Assembly (NCBI RefSeq): GCF_017854415.1
Contig: NZ_JAFMHR010000006.1
Span: forward strand, 1-47,779
From: Yoonia sp.
Lineage (GTDB): Bacteria; Pseudomonadota; Alphaproteobacteria; Rhodobacterales; Rhodobacteraceae
Length of the DNA stretch: 47,779 bases
Direction: 5' to 3'
Shown: in pieces, positions 1 through 8,567 of the stretch
Layout: each line of letters starts with the position of its first letter
How positions within the stretch are numbered: the stretch's first letter is position 1
The notes under the pieces: model-generated
Seen by the model: the letters and a program-made list of their open reading frames with translations, nothing else
Told to the model about the DNA's origin: nothing
The model's database searches: none
Translations under genes and position numbers: made by a program

Positions 1-1022
1 ATTGATTTGGCGTCCCCAAGGTTATTGGAAATCGTCCAAATCTCTAGCGCATTCAACAGTTTAAAAGCCGCCTCTTGGGTACCAGCATCGATGGACAATA
101 CTGTTCCACCTTCTGCCATCTGGCTTACAACCAACTCGTGCTGCGGATGGCTGTCCAAGCCTGGGAAAATCACGTTTTGCAGGGCACCGTCCGCTTCGAG
201 TGCGGTCGCAATCACCAGTGCAGTCGCGGCTTGGGCGCGGACACGCAGGTCCATCGTCTCAAGCCCTTTTACCATCATCCAAGCCGTAAACGGGGACATC
301 GAACCACCCGTATGCTTCATGAAAGGTTCCACCGTTTTACGGATGTATTCCTTGGTTCCAAGGATGATGCCGCCCAGCGCACGGCCCTGACCGTCGATAT
401 GTTTGGTTGCCGAATAGATCACAACATCCGCACCCTGATTGATCGCATCCGAAAATACAGGCGTCGCAAAGACATTGTCCACGACAACGGTCGCCCCAAC
501 CGCATGCGCCAGCTGCGATACTGCAGTAATATCAATAACTTCTAGCGTTGGATTAGAAATGCTCTCAAAGAACACAACCTTGGTTTCCGGTCGGATGGCG
601 GCCTGCCATGCAGTCAAATCAGTGCCGTCGACAAAGGTCACCTCGACACCGAAACGGGTCAGAATGTCTTCAAGGATATAAAGACAGGACCCAAACAGCG
701 CGCGCGCCGACACGACATGATCACCCGCCTTCAACAAGGACATCAGCGCCCCGTTGACGGCAGCCATACCTGACGCCGTCGCAAAGCCGGCTTCCGCCCC
801 CTCTAGCGCCGCAATCCGGTCTTCGAACATCGCAACAGTCGGGTTACCATAGCGGGCATAGATGAATTCATCTTCACCCGATTGGATAAAACGGGCCTGC
901 GCGTCTTCGGCGGTGTCATAGACAAAGCCTTGGGTCAGGAAAATTGCTTCGCTGACCTCGTTATATTGGCTGCGGCGAATGCCAGCATGCACGGCTTTGG
1001 TGCGTTTATTCCAAGTCTTCAT
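1..1022 (-). CDS. metZ: O-succinylhomoserine sulfhydrylase MetZ (3' end cut by window)
   Basis: PLP enzyme of methionine synthesis that forms homocysteine from O-succinylhomoserine and sulfide in the cytoplasm. The minus strand stays open from 1022 to the window edge, giving about 340 residues of a family usually near 390-400, so roughly the last 50 are missing. Seen in the sequence: the Cys/Met-metabolism fold order, YARYGNPT near residue 55, a GMAAVNGA turn near 85, VDNVFATP near 181 and the PLP-lysine motif SATKHIDG (Lys about 207). Start: ATG at 1022 has GGGGA six bases upstream; the in-frame ATG at 1028 directly abuts that ribosome-binding site, so 1022 is preferred. Upstream lie a SAM-II riboswitch, a terminator and a tandem repeat. 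MetZ rather than a cystathionine synthase is chosen from overall similarity and the SAM-II leader. Confidence 0.92.
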   Translation of the reverse strand, partial: MKTWNKRTKAVHAGIRRSQYNEVSEAIFLTQGFVYDTAEDAQARFIQSGEDEFIYARYGNPTVAMFEDRIAALEGAEAGFATASGMAAVNGALMSLLKAGDHVVSARALFGSCLYILEDILTRFGVEVTFVDGTDLTAWQAAIRPETKVVFFESISNPTLEVIDITAVSQLAHAVGATVVVDNVFATPVFSDAINQGADVVIYSATKHIDGQGRALGGIILGTKEYIRKTVEPFMKHTGGSMSPFTAWMMVKGLETMDLRVRAQAATALVIATALEADGALQNVIFPGLDSHPQHELVVSQMAEGGTVLSIDAGTQEAAFKLLNALEIWTISNNLGDAKS

Positions 1023-1089
1023 CTTCATTCCCCGTGCGCGCCTGACGCGCTCTCTCATTCATGCGCGCCTGACGCGCTCTCTTAGTCAT
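1006..1089 (-). CDS. Possible 27-aa leader ORF built from a 27-bp repeat
   Basis: An ATG at 1089 opens a 27-codon frame that reads through two in-phase copies of the 27-bp tandem repeat, giving two related nonapeptides rich in Arg (MTKRARQAR and MNERARQAR), then an acidic tail. It stops at 1006, inside metZ, in a different frame. AGGCGGG just upstream could act as a weak ribosome-binding site. It could be a leader peptide coupled to metZ translation or simply an accident of the repeat. No recognised family. Confidence 0.25.
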   Translation of the reverse strand: MTKRARQARMNERARQARTGNEDEDLE

Positions 1090-1104
1090 GCCCGCCTAAC
1101 GCGC
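1036..1104. repeat. 27-bp tandem repeat, 2.5 copies
   Basis: Two copies, 1036-1062 and 1063-1089, match at 24 of 27 positions. A diverged 15-bp partial copy follows at 1090-1104. The core is GCGCGCCTGACGCGCTCTC. The repeat lies in the metZ leader between the intrinsic terminator and the metZ ribosome-binding site. A period of 27 is divisible by three, so copy-number change would preserve frame in the overlapping short ORF. Confidence 0.9.
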
Positions 1105-1107
1105 AAT

Positions 1108-1140
1108 AAAAAACCTCGACACCGGGAAAAGGTATCGAGG
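1108..1140 (-). terminator. Intrinsic terminator in the metZ leader
   Basis: On the minus strand a 10-bp stem (CCTCGATACC pairing GGTGTCGAGG, one U-G pair) with a 7-nt loop is followed by TTTTTTATT. It sits between the SAM-II aptamer and metZ, where it could serve as the expression platform: SAM binding would leave the terminator free to form. Confidence 0.85.
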
Positions 1141-1154
1141 CGTAAAAACCCGAA

Positions 1155-1210
1155 AACCCTCTTTAGCAGCATATTTAACGTGGCCCGCAATCCGGTAACA
1201 AATCGCCACA
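1155..1210 (-). promoter_or_regulatory. SAM-II riboswitch aptamer controlling metZ
   Basis: Minus-strand sequence matches the SAM-II layout. A P1 stem GTGGC/GCCAC encloses GATTT and ACCGGATTGC. It is followed by GTTAAATA and the hallmark GCTAAAGAGGG that forms the pseudoknot. SAM-II aptamers are typical of alphaproteobacterial metA, metX and metZ genes and lower expression when SAM is high. Here a terminator follows about 15 bases downstream, suggesting transcriptional attenuation. Confidence 0.9.
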
Positions 1211-1216
1211 ACCATC

Positions 1217-1245
1217 CAGATACGCCCGTGCCGCGATCCCGTCAA
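1217..1245 (-). promoter_or_regulatory. Predicted sigma-70 promoter of metZ
   Basis: TTGACG (1245-1240), 17-bp spacer, TATCTG (1222-1217) on the minus strand. The expected start near 1210 falls at the first base of the SAM-II P1 stem, so the aptamer would be at the extreme 5' end of the transcript. Confidence 0.65.
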
Positions 1246-1323
1246 GCGGTGCGCACTGCAATGCACTTGTCCTTTTTGGTCAGGCTGCGATGTTGGCGCC
1301 ACCGAACAAAAAGGAAGACCGAC

Positions 1324-2025
1324 GTGACAAAGCCCATTGATCTGTATTTTTGGCCGACCCCAAATGGCTGGAAGGCATCCATTGTCCTTGAAGAACTCGC
1401 GTTGCCTTATACCGTGCACCTGATCAATATCGGCGCAGGCGATCAGTTTAAGCCCGATTTCCTCAAGATTTCGCCCAACAACCGGATGCCAGCAATTGTC
1501 GACCATGACGGACCCGATGATGCGCCAATCTCGATCTTTGAATCCGGTGCGATCCTCCAATATTTGGCACGTAAAACTGGCAAGCTATATGGCGATACAG
1601 CCCGCGACCAGATCAATGTCGATCAATGGTTGATGTGGCAAATGGGCGGTCTGGGACCGATGGCGGGCCAAGCGCACCACTTCTTGAAATATGCCCCTGC
1701 AATGGATCCGCCAAACGACCTGCCTTACGCCAAAGACCGCTACCGGAACGAAACGGCACGGCTTTATGGAGTACTCGACCGTCAGTTGGCTAACCATGAA
1801 TATGTTGCGGGTGATTTCTATTCAATCGCCGACATTTCGATTTGGGGTTGGGCATCGCTATGGGAAGGGCAGCAGCAAACGCTTGACGACAAACCACATA
1901 TGGCACGCTGGCTTGAAAAGGTAAGCGCGCGGCCGGGCGTGCTGCGTGGGCGCGCGTTGGCCGCAGAAAAGCGCGGGGATTTCCGCAAAGATAGCGCCGC
2001 CCAAAACGTACTTTTTAAGAAATAG
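1324..2025 (+). CDS. Glutathione S-transferase, YfcG/YghU (Nu-class) type
   Basis: A 233-aa cytosolic GST. The N-terminal thioredoxin fold has DLYFWPTPNGWK (residues 6-17), then SPNNRMPAIVD with the cis-Pro loop and FESGAILQYLA, the glutathione-site Glu-Ser. An all-helical C-terminal domain ends near residue 220. These motifs resemble E. coli YfcG and YghU, which act as disulfide-bond oxidoreductases rather than classical conjugating GSTs; the same role here is an inference. Start is GTG 1324, with AAGGAAG seven bases upstream. The reading frame stays open upstream to 979, but that part runs antisense to the metZ leader and lacks GST similarity. The gene diverges from metZ and stands alone. 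Confidence 0.85.
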   Translation: MTKPIDLYFWPTPNGWKASIVLEELALPYTVHLINIGAGDQFKPDFLKISPNNRMPAIVDHDGPDDAPISIFESGAILQYLARKTGKLYGDTARDQINVDQWLMWQMGGLGPMAGQAHHFLKYAPAMDPPNDLPYAKDRYRNETARLYGVLDRQLANHEYVAGDFYSIADISIWGWASLWEGQQQTLDDKPHMARWLEKVSARPGVLRGRALAAEKRGDFRKDSAAQNVLFKK

Positions 2026-2090
2026 ACGTAACGAATTCTTAGGTTTCACTTGGTAGCTTTGTAGAAAGTTATCAGAAAGTGAGGCCTATT

Positions 2091-2420
2091 ATGCAGTATA
2101 GATCACATCGCTATCCCACGCAGTTTCCCCTTAGGGTCCAAACCCGGCAGGGGTCTCAACAGGGTGAAGTTGTTGATGTGAACCATAGTGGCGCGCGACT
2201 GACAGGTCTTAAGCGATTAAGCCGCGGCGACAAAATTCAGCTGGATATTCTATCGCACCGTGTCGAAGCCGTGGTGCTTTGGGCTGCGCGCGGCGGCATC
2301 GGGGTGATGTTTCGGCCCAAGCTATGTGATCATCATCTCGATACACTGCGACAACGATGCAACCGACGCAGCACACCGCAACGTGGACAGGTCGGTTTCA
2401 CATTCGTCGAAATGAGCTAG
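2091..2420 (+). CDS. PilZ-domain protein, degenerate c-di-GMP motif
   Basis: A 109-aa single-domain protein. The order of elements fits PilZ: an Arg-rich start (RSHR, then RVQTR near residue 20), DVNHSGARLTG near residue 36, and IGVMF later. In c-di-GMP-binding PilZ domains the second motif is D/N-x-S-x-x-G; here the Ser position is Asn (DVNHSG), so ligand binding is uncertain. ATG 2091 is preferred over GTG 2079 because AGTGAGG lies about six bases before it. Its stop overlaps that of the convergent yciB gene by four bases. Confidence 0.65.
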   Translation: MQYRSHRYPTQFPLRVQTRQGSQQGEVVDVNHSGARLTGLKRLSRGDKIQLDILSHRVEAVVLWAARGGIGVMFRPKLCDHHLDTLRQRCNRRSTPQRGQVGFTFVEMS

Positions 2421-3028
2421 CTTTGAGGGTCCTGCGGGTCTTCAATCAAAAACCTTTGTAGCCCGATAATCTGCACCCACAGAAATACGAAAAGCACGAC
2501 AGGGAAGGCAAAAGTCTCAAGCTTGACCCAAAGGTCTGTTGACTGGGTCCGCCAAATAACCTCATTCGCAATGGCCAAAGCAAAGAACATATAGCACAGA
2601 CGCCGGGTAAAAATCATCCAGCCTTCTTGTTCCATCGGAAGGAATTCTTCCATCACGTATTGCAGATAGCTTTGACCGCGCAACAACCCGATGCCAAGCA
2701 GCGTTGCCATACAGCCATAAACGATCGACGTCTTCATCTTGAAGAAACGCTCGTCATTGAAGTAGGCTGTCAAACCACCAAAAAAGATGACCATAAAGGC
2801 GGTGAACACCTGCATACGGCTAAGCTTGCCAGTCAAAATCCAAAGAATTCCCATCGCGACCAGCAAAATGGGAACAAAGACCAAAGCCGCCACAATAAAG
2901 CCGGTGTACTCACTGCCTGCAAAGGCAAACGTGTCATCTTTGATACGCAAATAAATCAGGAAAAACGCAAGTGTCGGTCCAAGCTCGAGCACCTGTTTCA
3001 ATACCGGATTGATCTTCTTTTCAGTCAT
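2417..3028 (-). CDS. yciB: Septation/inner-membrane protein YciB (IspZ)
   Basis: A 203-aa polytopic inner-membrane protein. It opens with KQVLELGPTLAFFLIY, the typical YciB N-terminus, and has about five hydrophobic segments, with GILWILTGKLSRMQ, ANEVIWR and a KLETFAFP segment near the end. YciB is linked to cell-envelope and septum integrity; its biochemical role is not settled. It lies 11 bases downstream of the DMT transporter and follows ftsY on the same strand, so the three may be co-transcribed. ATG 3028 has GGGAGACGGCA just upstream, a good ribosome-binding site. Confidence 0.9.
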   Translation of the reverse strand: MTEKKINPVLKQVLELGPTLAFFLIYLRIKDDTFAFAGSEYTGFIVAALVFVPILLVAMGILWILTGKLSRMQVFTAFMVIFFGGLTAYFNDERFFKMKTSIVYGCMATLLGIGLLRGQSYLQYVMEEFLPMEQEGWMIFTRRLCYMFFALAIANEVIWRTQSTDLWVKLETFAFPVVLFVFLWVQIIGLQRFLIEDPQDPQS

Positions 3029-3039
3029 TGCCGTCTCCC

Positions 3040-3951
3040 TTAGCCACCCGTTTCAACGATGATGGCGCCAAGTGCAACCAGCGTCATTAGTAACAGGCGG
3101 CGCGGGCCAACTTTTTCGCCCAAAATGAACCATCCGATAAATGCGGCAAAAACGACGGATGTCTCGCGCAAGACCGCAGCCTCGCCAACCTTGTCCAGTC
3201 GCGTTGCCATCAACACACCACCAAAACTGACCCATGCAATCAAAGCGCCAAAAAACCCCCGCCACATCAGTGGCCCTAAGTCCGGCTTCGTCACCATGCG
3301 GCGATACCGCATTGTCGCAAGGATAGGAAAATCGAAGGCCGTCACAAAAAAGAACCACGCCAAGAACGTGAACGGATCAGGGGATTGGCGAATACCATAT
3401 GCGTCATAAGTGGTATAAACGGCCACAAGAAATCCGCCGGCAAGTGCCCAAATCAACCCCAGTTTTAACGCATGCAAATCAACGGTTTCTTCGGCTAGGT
3501 TGCGCACCGCCAACAACAATATCCCCCCCGACAGACACGCCACGCCGACCCACTGCACAAGTGTGAAATGTTCACCGAAAAACAAGGAGGCCGCCAAAAC
3601 GGTTACAATTGGCCCCGTCCCGCGCACAACGGGATAAACCACAGTGTAAGCCGCGCGCTCGTATGCCAAGGCCATAGTCACCTTATAGGCAAAATGCACC
3701 ACGATCGCGCCTAACAATATGAAACCCATCGTAAGGTTTGGCCACGGCACAACGAACAAGGCAATCGGGGCAGACAGCACCAACAACCAACCATCGATAG
3801 CGCCGCGCGTCAGCCACGGATCATAGCGCCCCTTTTGCAACGCACCAAATATCGCGTGCGCCAATGCTGATACCAAAGCCAATATCGTCGCAAAACGCGC
3901 ACCTTCGGGCGTGCCTGAAATATCGACCAGCCATAAGCCGAGGTCATTCAA
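3040..3951 (-). CDS. DMT-superfamily (EamA) transporter
   Basis: About 303 aa with around ten hydrophobic segments and two EamA-type repeats, including LFFGEHFTLVQWVGVACLSGGI in the first and FIGWFILGEKVG in the second, the usual end-of-repeat signatures. It is an inner-membrane metabolite exporter or importer; the substrate cannot be read. The start is uncertain. The open frame continues upstream into ftsY, but no ATG occurs near the expected N-terminus. TTG 3951 gives a length near the family norm and begins 53 bases after the ftsY stop. No convincing ribosome-binding site was found. Confidence 0.8.
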   Translation of the reverse strand: MNDLGLWLVDISGTPEGARFATILALVSALAHAIFGALQKGRYDPWLTRGAIDGWLLVLSAPIALFVVPWPNLTMGFILLGAIVVHFAYKVTMALAYERAAYTVVYPVVRGTGPIVTVLAASLFFGEHFTLVQWVGVACLSGGILLLAVRNLAEETVDLHALKLGLIWALAGGFLVAVYTTYDAYGIRQSPDPFTFLAWFFFVTAFDFPILATMRYRRMVTKPDLGPLMWRGFFGALIAWVSFGGVLMATRLDKVGEAAVLRETSVVFAAFIGWFILGEKVGPRRLLLMTLVALGAIIVETGG

Positions 3952-4003
3952 CGCTGCGTCCGGTTCCGGCAGGTGACGGCAGTTTGCGCAAACTGCGCCC
4001 CTC

Positions 4004-5221
<1,218 letters not shown>

Positions 5222-5337
5222 GACGATCAACCATTAGAACCTTTCCACCCACCTAATGATGAACAGCGGTTTTGGAAAGCCGCAACAGCGCAAGACGGGC
5301 ATTCCGACCCGCCTCGCTTTGTCTTAAATACTCAAAA

Positions 5338-7023
5338 TCAGACTTCGTCTTTGAAGTGCTGCATCACCAATTTGATCGGATTTGGTGCCGCCTGCCCTAA
5401 TCCACAAATCGATGCATCGGCCATCGCCACGCATAACTCTTGCAATAGTGGTTGGTCCCACTGATCAGCTTGCATCAGCTTCACTGCTTTTTCACACCCC
5501 ACCCGGCAAGGTGTACATTGTCCGCAGCTTTCATCTTCAAAGAACCGCAGCATGTTCAACGCCGCATCCCGCGCGCGATCTTTGTCTGACAGAACAACAA
5601 CTGCCGCAGAGCCAATAAACGTGCCCAGCGGTTGCAATGTATCAAAATCAAGCGGAACATCATTGATCGTCGCGGGCAAAAGGCCGGACGACGGCCCACC
5701 CGGTTGATAGGCCTTGAACACATGGCCATCAGCCATGCCGCCAGCCGCATCAATTATATCCAAAATGGTAGAGCCCGCAGGCAGCAAAAACACACCTGGT
5801 TTTTGCACACGCCCTGACACCGAATAGGATCGCAAACCAATACGGCCGTTCTTTTTAGTGGTGTTCAAAACCTCCGGACCCTCGCGACAAACACGCGCCA
5901 CCCAAAGCAATGTTTCGACATTATGCACCAGCGTAGGTCGGTCAAAAATGCCGACCTGTGCCACAAATGGCGGGCGATGGCGTGGAATACCGCGTTTGCC
6001 TTCGATGCTTTCGATCATTGCGGATTCTTCACCGCAAATATAGGCACCAGCACCACGTCGAAGATCGATATACCCCTTGGCCACGACCCCTGCATCTTCC
6101 AATGCTTTGATCTCGCGTGCTAAAATTTCCAAAACTGCAGGGTATTCATCGCGCATGTAGATAAAGCAGGTGTCCGCTTCAACCGCCCAAGCGGCGATCA
6201 ACATACCCTCAAGAAACAAATGTGGCGTGCGTTCCAGATAGTAGCGATCTTTGAACGTGCCCGGCTCGCCCTCGTCGCCATTCACGGCCAGATAGCGTGG
6301 ACCCGCATTGCCGCGTACAAACCCCCATTTCTTGCCCGATGGGAAACCTGCCCCGCCCAGACCGCGTAAGCCAGAGGCAAGAATATTGTCCTGCACCGCT
6401 TCCCAGTTGCCATTGGCCCGCAGGTCGCTTAGCGCCAGATACCCACCATCTGCCAAGTAAGCAGCATAGGCTTGATAGTCTGGCAAATGCGCATGGGTTT
6501 CGCCGGCAGCAATGGCCGCCTCTACTTTTGCGACCGTCGCATGGTCGATGTGGTGATGTCCCAATTCCAACACAGGTGCCGTATCACAGCGGCCCATGCA
6601 TGGCGCACGCAACACACGCACTTGCGATGCATCCAACCCGTCTTCCAAGGCAGCCTTTAGTTGCTGCGCGCCCGCCAATTCGCACGACAGGCTGTCACAA
6701 ACACGAATAGTGAGTGCTGGTGGTGCTACCTCTCCCTCTTTCACCACATCAAAATGAGCGTAGAAGGTTGCGACTTCGTAAACTTCAGCCTGGGACATGC
6801 GCATTTCTTCGGCCAATGCACGCAAGTGGGCTGCAGACAAGCACCCATGTGCGTCTTGGATCAGGTGCAAATGCTCTATCAGCAGATCCCTGCGGCGTGG
6901 ACGGTCGCCCAACAGCGTTTGTACGTCTGCCCAAGCTGCATCATCCAACTGGCGGCCTTTAGGCGTGTGACGCCCTTTGCCTTTGCCGGATTTCCAAACA
7001 CCGTCCCGATTTTCCAAAGCCAT
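5338..7023 (-). CDS. Fused NuoE-NuoF protein, NAD-dependent formate dehydrogenase beta-type subunit
   Basis: A 561-aa flavo-iron-sulfur protein. Residues 40-170 are NuoE-like, with [2Fe-2S] ligands Cys109, Cys114, Cys142 and Cys146. The rest is NuoF-like: GLGGAGFPSGKKW and NGDEGEPGTFKDR bind FMN and NADH, and a [4Fe-4S] set is at Cys500, 503, 506 and 540. This fusion is typical of the diaphorase subunit of soluble NAD-dependent formate dehydrogenases, which passes electrons from the molybdenum subunit to NAD+. ATG 7023 is preceded by GGAAGG. The catalytic alpha subunit is not next to it: ftsY lies downstream and a divergent membrane hydroxylase upstream. Alternatively it serves another NAD-linked dehydrogenase or hydrogenase. 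Confidence 0.85.
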   Translation of the reverse strand: MALENRDGVWKSGKGKGRHTPKGRQLDDAAWADVQTLLGDRPRRRDLLIEHLHLIQDAHGCLSAAHLRALAEEMRMSQAEVYEVATFYAHFDVVKEGEVAPPALTIRVCDSLSCELAGAQQLKAALEDGLDASQVRVLRAPCMGRCDTAPVLELGHHHIDHATVAKVEAAIAAGETHAHLPDYQAYAAYLADGGYLALSDLRANGNWEAVQDNILASGLRGLGGAGFPSGKKWGFVRGNAGPRYLAVNGDEGEPGTFKDRYYLERTPHLFLEGMLIAAWAVEADTCFIYMRDEYPAVLEILAREIKALEDAGVVAKGYIDLRRGAGAYICGEESAMIESIEGKRGIPRHRPPFVAQVGIFDRPTLVHNVETLLWVARVCREGPEVLNTTKKNGRIGLRSYSVSGRVQKPGVFLLPAGSTILDIIDAAGGMADGHVFKAYQPGGPSSGLLPATINDVPLDFDTLQPLGTFIGSAAVVVLSDKDRARDAALNMLRFFEDESCGQCTPCRVGCEKAVKLMQADQWDQPLLQELCVAMADASICGLGQAAPNPIKLVMQHFKDEV

Positions 7024-7148
7024 TGTACCTTCCGCCGTCAAATCCCGCTCAACATACCGTCCGCCGTGCCCATGAACCACGCAAAAGCGACACGCTGGGT
7101 GACCAATACGCGCAGCTTTGCAATTTCCCCTGACCAAGGCGGAAACCC

Positions 7149-8183
7149 ATGCTAACTATCAGAAACATGAACAGGCTGATCCTTCAATTTGCGGTTGCGA
7201 CCTTGACCCCTGCCCTTCTGCTGGCGCTGGGGGCTCTTTGGGGTGGCATCTGGGTTGCCGTGGCTTTGATCTATTTAACGGCGATGACAAGTTTGCTGGA
7301 CCGCTTGATCAAACGCGAAAGCAAAGCGGGAGATGCGACTTTCGACAATAGCCTCTCAATCGCTCTCGCACTGACCCATTTCGCTTTGATTCCCTTGGTT
7401 GTCTGGGCTTTGGCAGCCGATCATCTTGCACCCTTGGCCAAAGCCGGTGTGTTCTTTGCCGCCGGCCTTTGGTTTGGCCAAGTCAGCAATGCCAACGCAC
7501 ACGAGCTGATCCACCGCAGCACCCACGGCCTGCACCGTCTGGGCATGTGGGTCTATATCACGCTGCTTTTTGGACATCACACCTCAGCGCATGTTTTGGT
7601 GCATCACCGCCTGGTGGCGACCCCCGCTGATCCAAACACATCACGCAAAGGCGAAAGCCTTTACCGCTATATCTGGCGGGCATGGACCGGATCATTTCGC
7701 GAAGGATATCGTGCTGAAGCTGCGCGATTGCTGCGCATAAGACGCCCCGCTTGGCGCAATCCGTATCTGATTTATATCGGCGGTGCGATCGCCTGTGTCA
7801 TGGTTGCGTTTGTATTTGGCGGCGGGCGTGCCGTTGTCGCTTATCTCGCTATTTGTGCCTATGCGCAGTCACAGCTTTTGATGTCAGACTACGTCCAGCA
7901 CTATGGATTGATGCGCGCAAAAGACATCAACGGGAAACGCGAGCCTGTCGGTCCCCGTCATAGCTGGAACAGCCCACATTGGTTTTCATCCGCCCTTATG
8001 CTGAATGCCACGCGCCATTCTGACCACCACGCGCATCCAGCGCGCCACTATCCTGCGCTGACCATTCCTGCTGAAGCGCCGATGCTGCCCCGTCCGCTGC
8101 CGTTGATGGCTAGCATCGCGTTGATCCCGCCGCTTTGGCGCAAAATCATGGACCCGCGTGTCGCGGCGTTGCGCAATGCGTAG
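7149..8183 (+). CDS. AlkB-like integral-membrane di-iron monooxygenase
   Basis: A 344-aa membrane protein with four or more hydrophobic segments and the histidine clusters of the alkane hydroxylase/desaturase superfamily: HELIHRSTH, HHTSAHVLVHH followed by VATPADPNTSRKGES, and ATRHSDHHAHPARHY; YVQHYGL is also typical of AlkB. The family inserts one oxygen atom into an alkyl or fatty chain using a di-iron centre and a rubredoxin-type donor. The substrate here is unknown, and no rubredoxin gene is nearby. ATG 7149 is used; an in-frame ATG follows at 7167. The gene overlaps the next one by eight bases. Confidence 0.8.
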   Translation: MLTIRNMNRLILQFAVATLTPALLLALGALWGGIWVAVALIYLTAMTSLLDRLIKRESKAGDATFDNSLSIALALTHFALIPLVVWALAADHLAPLAKAGVFFAAGLWFGQVSNANAHELIHRSTHGLHRLGMWVYITLLFGHHTSAHVLVHHRLVATPADPNTSRKGESLYRYIWRAWTGSFREGYRAEAARLLRIRRPAWRNPYLIYIGGAIACVMVAFVFGGGRAVVAYLAICAYAQSQLLMSDYVQHYGLMRAKDINGKREPVGPRHSWNSPHWFSSALMLNATRHSDHHAHPARHYPALTIPAEAPMLPRPLPLMASIALIPPLWRKIMDPRVAALRNA

Positions 8184-8562
8184 CCTCGCGATCTGCCTCA
8201 TGTTTGCAGCCCCGCTGCAGGCTCAAGACGCCATGAACGGCCCCGAATTTGACGCCTATGTCACGGGCAAAACCATCACTTTCCGCACCGAAGCAAACCC
8301 CGCATACGGGGTCGAGCGTTACCTGCCCAACCGCCGTGTGATGTGGTCGGCCTTTGACGGCACCTGCAAATATGGTGTTTGGTTCGAAAGCAAAGGCGAC
8401 ATCTGTTTTCGCTACGATGACATTCCGTTGGCACAGTGCTGGACAATGTATGACGAACCGAACGGCTTGCGCGGGGTCTACACGACCAATCCAAACACAA
8501 CCGTCATATTCGAAGTTTTGGGTCGCGATGACCCGTTGATTTGCAATGATTTATCGTCGTAA
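8176..8562 (+). CDS. Small exported protein of unknown function
   Basis: A 128-aa protein with a signal peptide, MRSLAICLMFAAPLQA, probably cleaved before QDAMNG. The mature part has four cysteines (TCKYG, ICFRY, QCWTM and ICNDL) and several Trp and Tyr residues, suggesting a compact, disulfide-bonded periplasmic domain. ATG 8176 lies inside the end of the AlkB-like gene (overlap of eight bases), so translation is likely coupled. It ends five bases before the convergent xseA. I do not recognise the family. Confidence 0.75.
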   Translation: MRSLAICLMFAAPLQAQDAMNGPEFDAYVTGKTITFRTEANPAYGVERYLPNRRVMWSAFDGTCKYGVWFESKGDICFRYDDIPLAQCWTMYDEPNGLRGVYTTNPNTTVIFEVLGRDDPLICNDLSS

Positions 8563-8567
8563 AGCTG

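Noticed and set aside
1036-1104. CRISPR-like array
   Set aside because: Repeat units are contiguous without spacers and no cas genes are present.
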